Shown piece after piece: positions 63,418-64,000 of a stretch of DNA of 64,000 nt (position 1 is the stretch's first letter; every line of letters begins with the position of its first letter). The stretch lies in contig JBGTCY010000177.1 of the NCBI GenBank assembly GCA_041748615.1, forward strand, positions 10,859 to 74,858, given 5' to 3'. The notes beneath the pieces are model-generated. The model was given only the letters and a program-made list of their open reading frames with translations, made no database searches and was not told the origin of the DNA. Made by a program: the position numbers and the translations under genes. The DNA is from JBGTCY01 sp041748615 (GTDB taxonomy: Bacteria; Bacteroidota; Bacteroidia; Chitinophagales; CAIOSU01).

Positions 63418-64000
63418 TGGCAGGATTTGAGGACATATTAAAATCTACTCAATGGCATCAAAACATACAGAAATCTTTGGGGCTTAGTTCTCAATTATCT
63501 GAGTTGTTTAAGGCTCAAGAGAGCATTACAAAAAACCTTAGTGGTTTAAGTATGGCTACTGAACTTGCTAAGAGTATGCAAAAACATCATAGAATGTTTG
63601 AGAACCCTACTCTATCTGCAATTGAAGCAATGACAAAAGGTTTGAGCCTTCAATCAAAATTTGCCATACCACAAACAACGCTTGATGCAATCACTTCAAT
63701 TAACAGACAACACGAACAGCTATTTAGTGGAATAAGAGCAATGACAGAAGCTCTTAAAATTCAATCACCAGCTTTAGCACAAATCAACAATCTGAATTTT
63801 GCATTAAGTGGTATTTCAGGACAAATTGCAGCCATAGCAGCACAGCAAAGAAATTGGACAATAATTGAAGACTTTGAAGAAGTAACCGAACAAGCAATTG
63901 AGTTTTCCGAAAGTCTTACAGACGAAATAACAGAAGAACAGCAAAGACAATTTCAGATTTTACTATCCTTAATTGTAGCTTTCTTCAACAAACATAAGAC
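63417..64000 (+). CDS. Helical protein coupled to the restriction enzyme (partial, runs off window)
   Basis: The first 194 residues are visible from the ATG at 63417, which shares its A with the stop of the upstream gene (taatg). The sequence is helix-rich and repetitive (LSSQLSELFKAQESITKNLS, IEAMTKGLSLQSKFAIP, TSINRQHEQLFSGIRAMTEA), then acidic (FEEVTEQAIEFSESLTDEIT), ending in a hydrophobic stretch, FQILLSLIVAFFNKHK, that may be a membrane helix. No family is recognised. The coupling suggests a partner or accessory of the restriction-methylation enzyme, but that is inference. Confidence 0.7.
   Translation, partial: MAGFEDILKSTQWHQNIQKSLGLSSQLSELFKAQESITKNLSGLSMATELAKSMQKHHRMFENPTLSAIEAMTKGLSLQSKFAIPQTTLDAITSINRQHEQLFSGIRAMTEALKIQSPALAQINNLNFALSGISGQIAAIAAQQRNWTIIEDFEEVTEQAIEFSESLTDEITEEQQRQFQILLSLIVAFFNKHK

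Overview
The window looks like chromosomal DNA from a gliding-type member of the Bacteroidota. Evidence includes the start of the type IX secretion (T9SS) translocon gene sprA next to ruvA, a PorE-like TPR/propeller/OmpA protein, four probable T9SS cargo proteins with C-terminal sorting domains (two of them giant SprB-repeat proteins), a cyclophilin-FKBP lipoprotein, a CBS-less KdsD-like isomerase, and AT-rich leaders that mostly lack Shine-Dalgarno sequences. I cannot name the genus. No rRNA, tRNA, CRISPR array or transposase was recognised.

Layout. 1-2.7 kb: 5' part of sprA, and ruvA (both minus). 2.7-4.6 kb: two toxin-antitoxin modules separated by three copies of a direct repeat; the first toxin is frameshifted. 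4.8-7.9 kb: DUF2231-like membrane protein and a P-type cation ATPase. 8-23 kb: housekeeping and envelope genes (glycosyltransferase fusion, recR, dgkA, RRM protein, DUF4412 protein, PorE-like protein, secreted hydrolase, dual PPIase, omega-amidase and aminotransferase pair, Ig-like lipoprotein), with several hairpin or inverted-repeat elements between them. 23.3-27.6 kb: a compact four-gene, visibly AT-rich cassette of unknown function centred on a P-loop GTPase between membrane-anchored proteins. 28-31.9 kb: mnmG, two parS sites in inverted orientation, a second T9SS esterase, ybeY and an RsbW-like kinase. 31.9-41 kb: tandem paralogous SprB-repeat proteins. 41.2-48.4 kb: idi2, an ABA4-like gene, a Kdo operon, a decayed toxin-antitoxin pair, nadD, a candidate origin region, nadA, two ArsR-type regulators and tsaB. 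48.9-55.5 kb: a type I restriction-modification operon with a YhcG-type nuclease gene between hsdS and hsdM. 55.9-58.8 kb: ECF sigma factor, a small partner protein, dnaJ and grpE. 59-64 kb: a VapBC-like pair, a single-chain restriction-methylation enzyme and a translationally coupled helical protein that leaves the window.

How the genes work together. sprA and porE build or support the T9SS that would export the hydrolases and SprB-repeat adhesins. The aminotransferase and nitrilase fit a transamination/omega-amidase salvage couple. kdsD-like, HAD and kdsA genes serve Kdo synthesis for LPS. nadA and nadD serve NAD synthesis. The parS pair beside mnmG and the DnaA-box-like cluster 16 kb away suggest the window lies near the replication origin. 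Accessory content (two restriction systems, four toxin-antitoxin modules or remnants, the GTPase cassette) is interleaved with this core.

The best candidate for an undescribed system is the GTPase cassette at 23355-27630. The toxin-antitoxin modules bounded by direct repeats at 2998-4627 and the helical gene coupled to the restriction enzyme at 63417-64000 come next.
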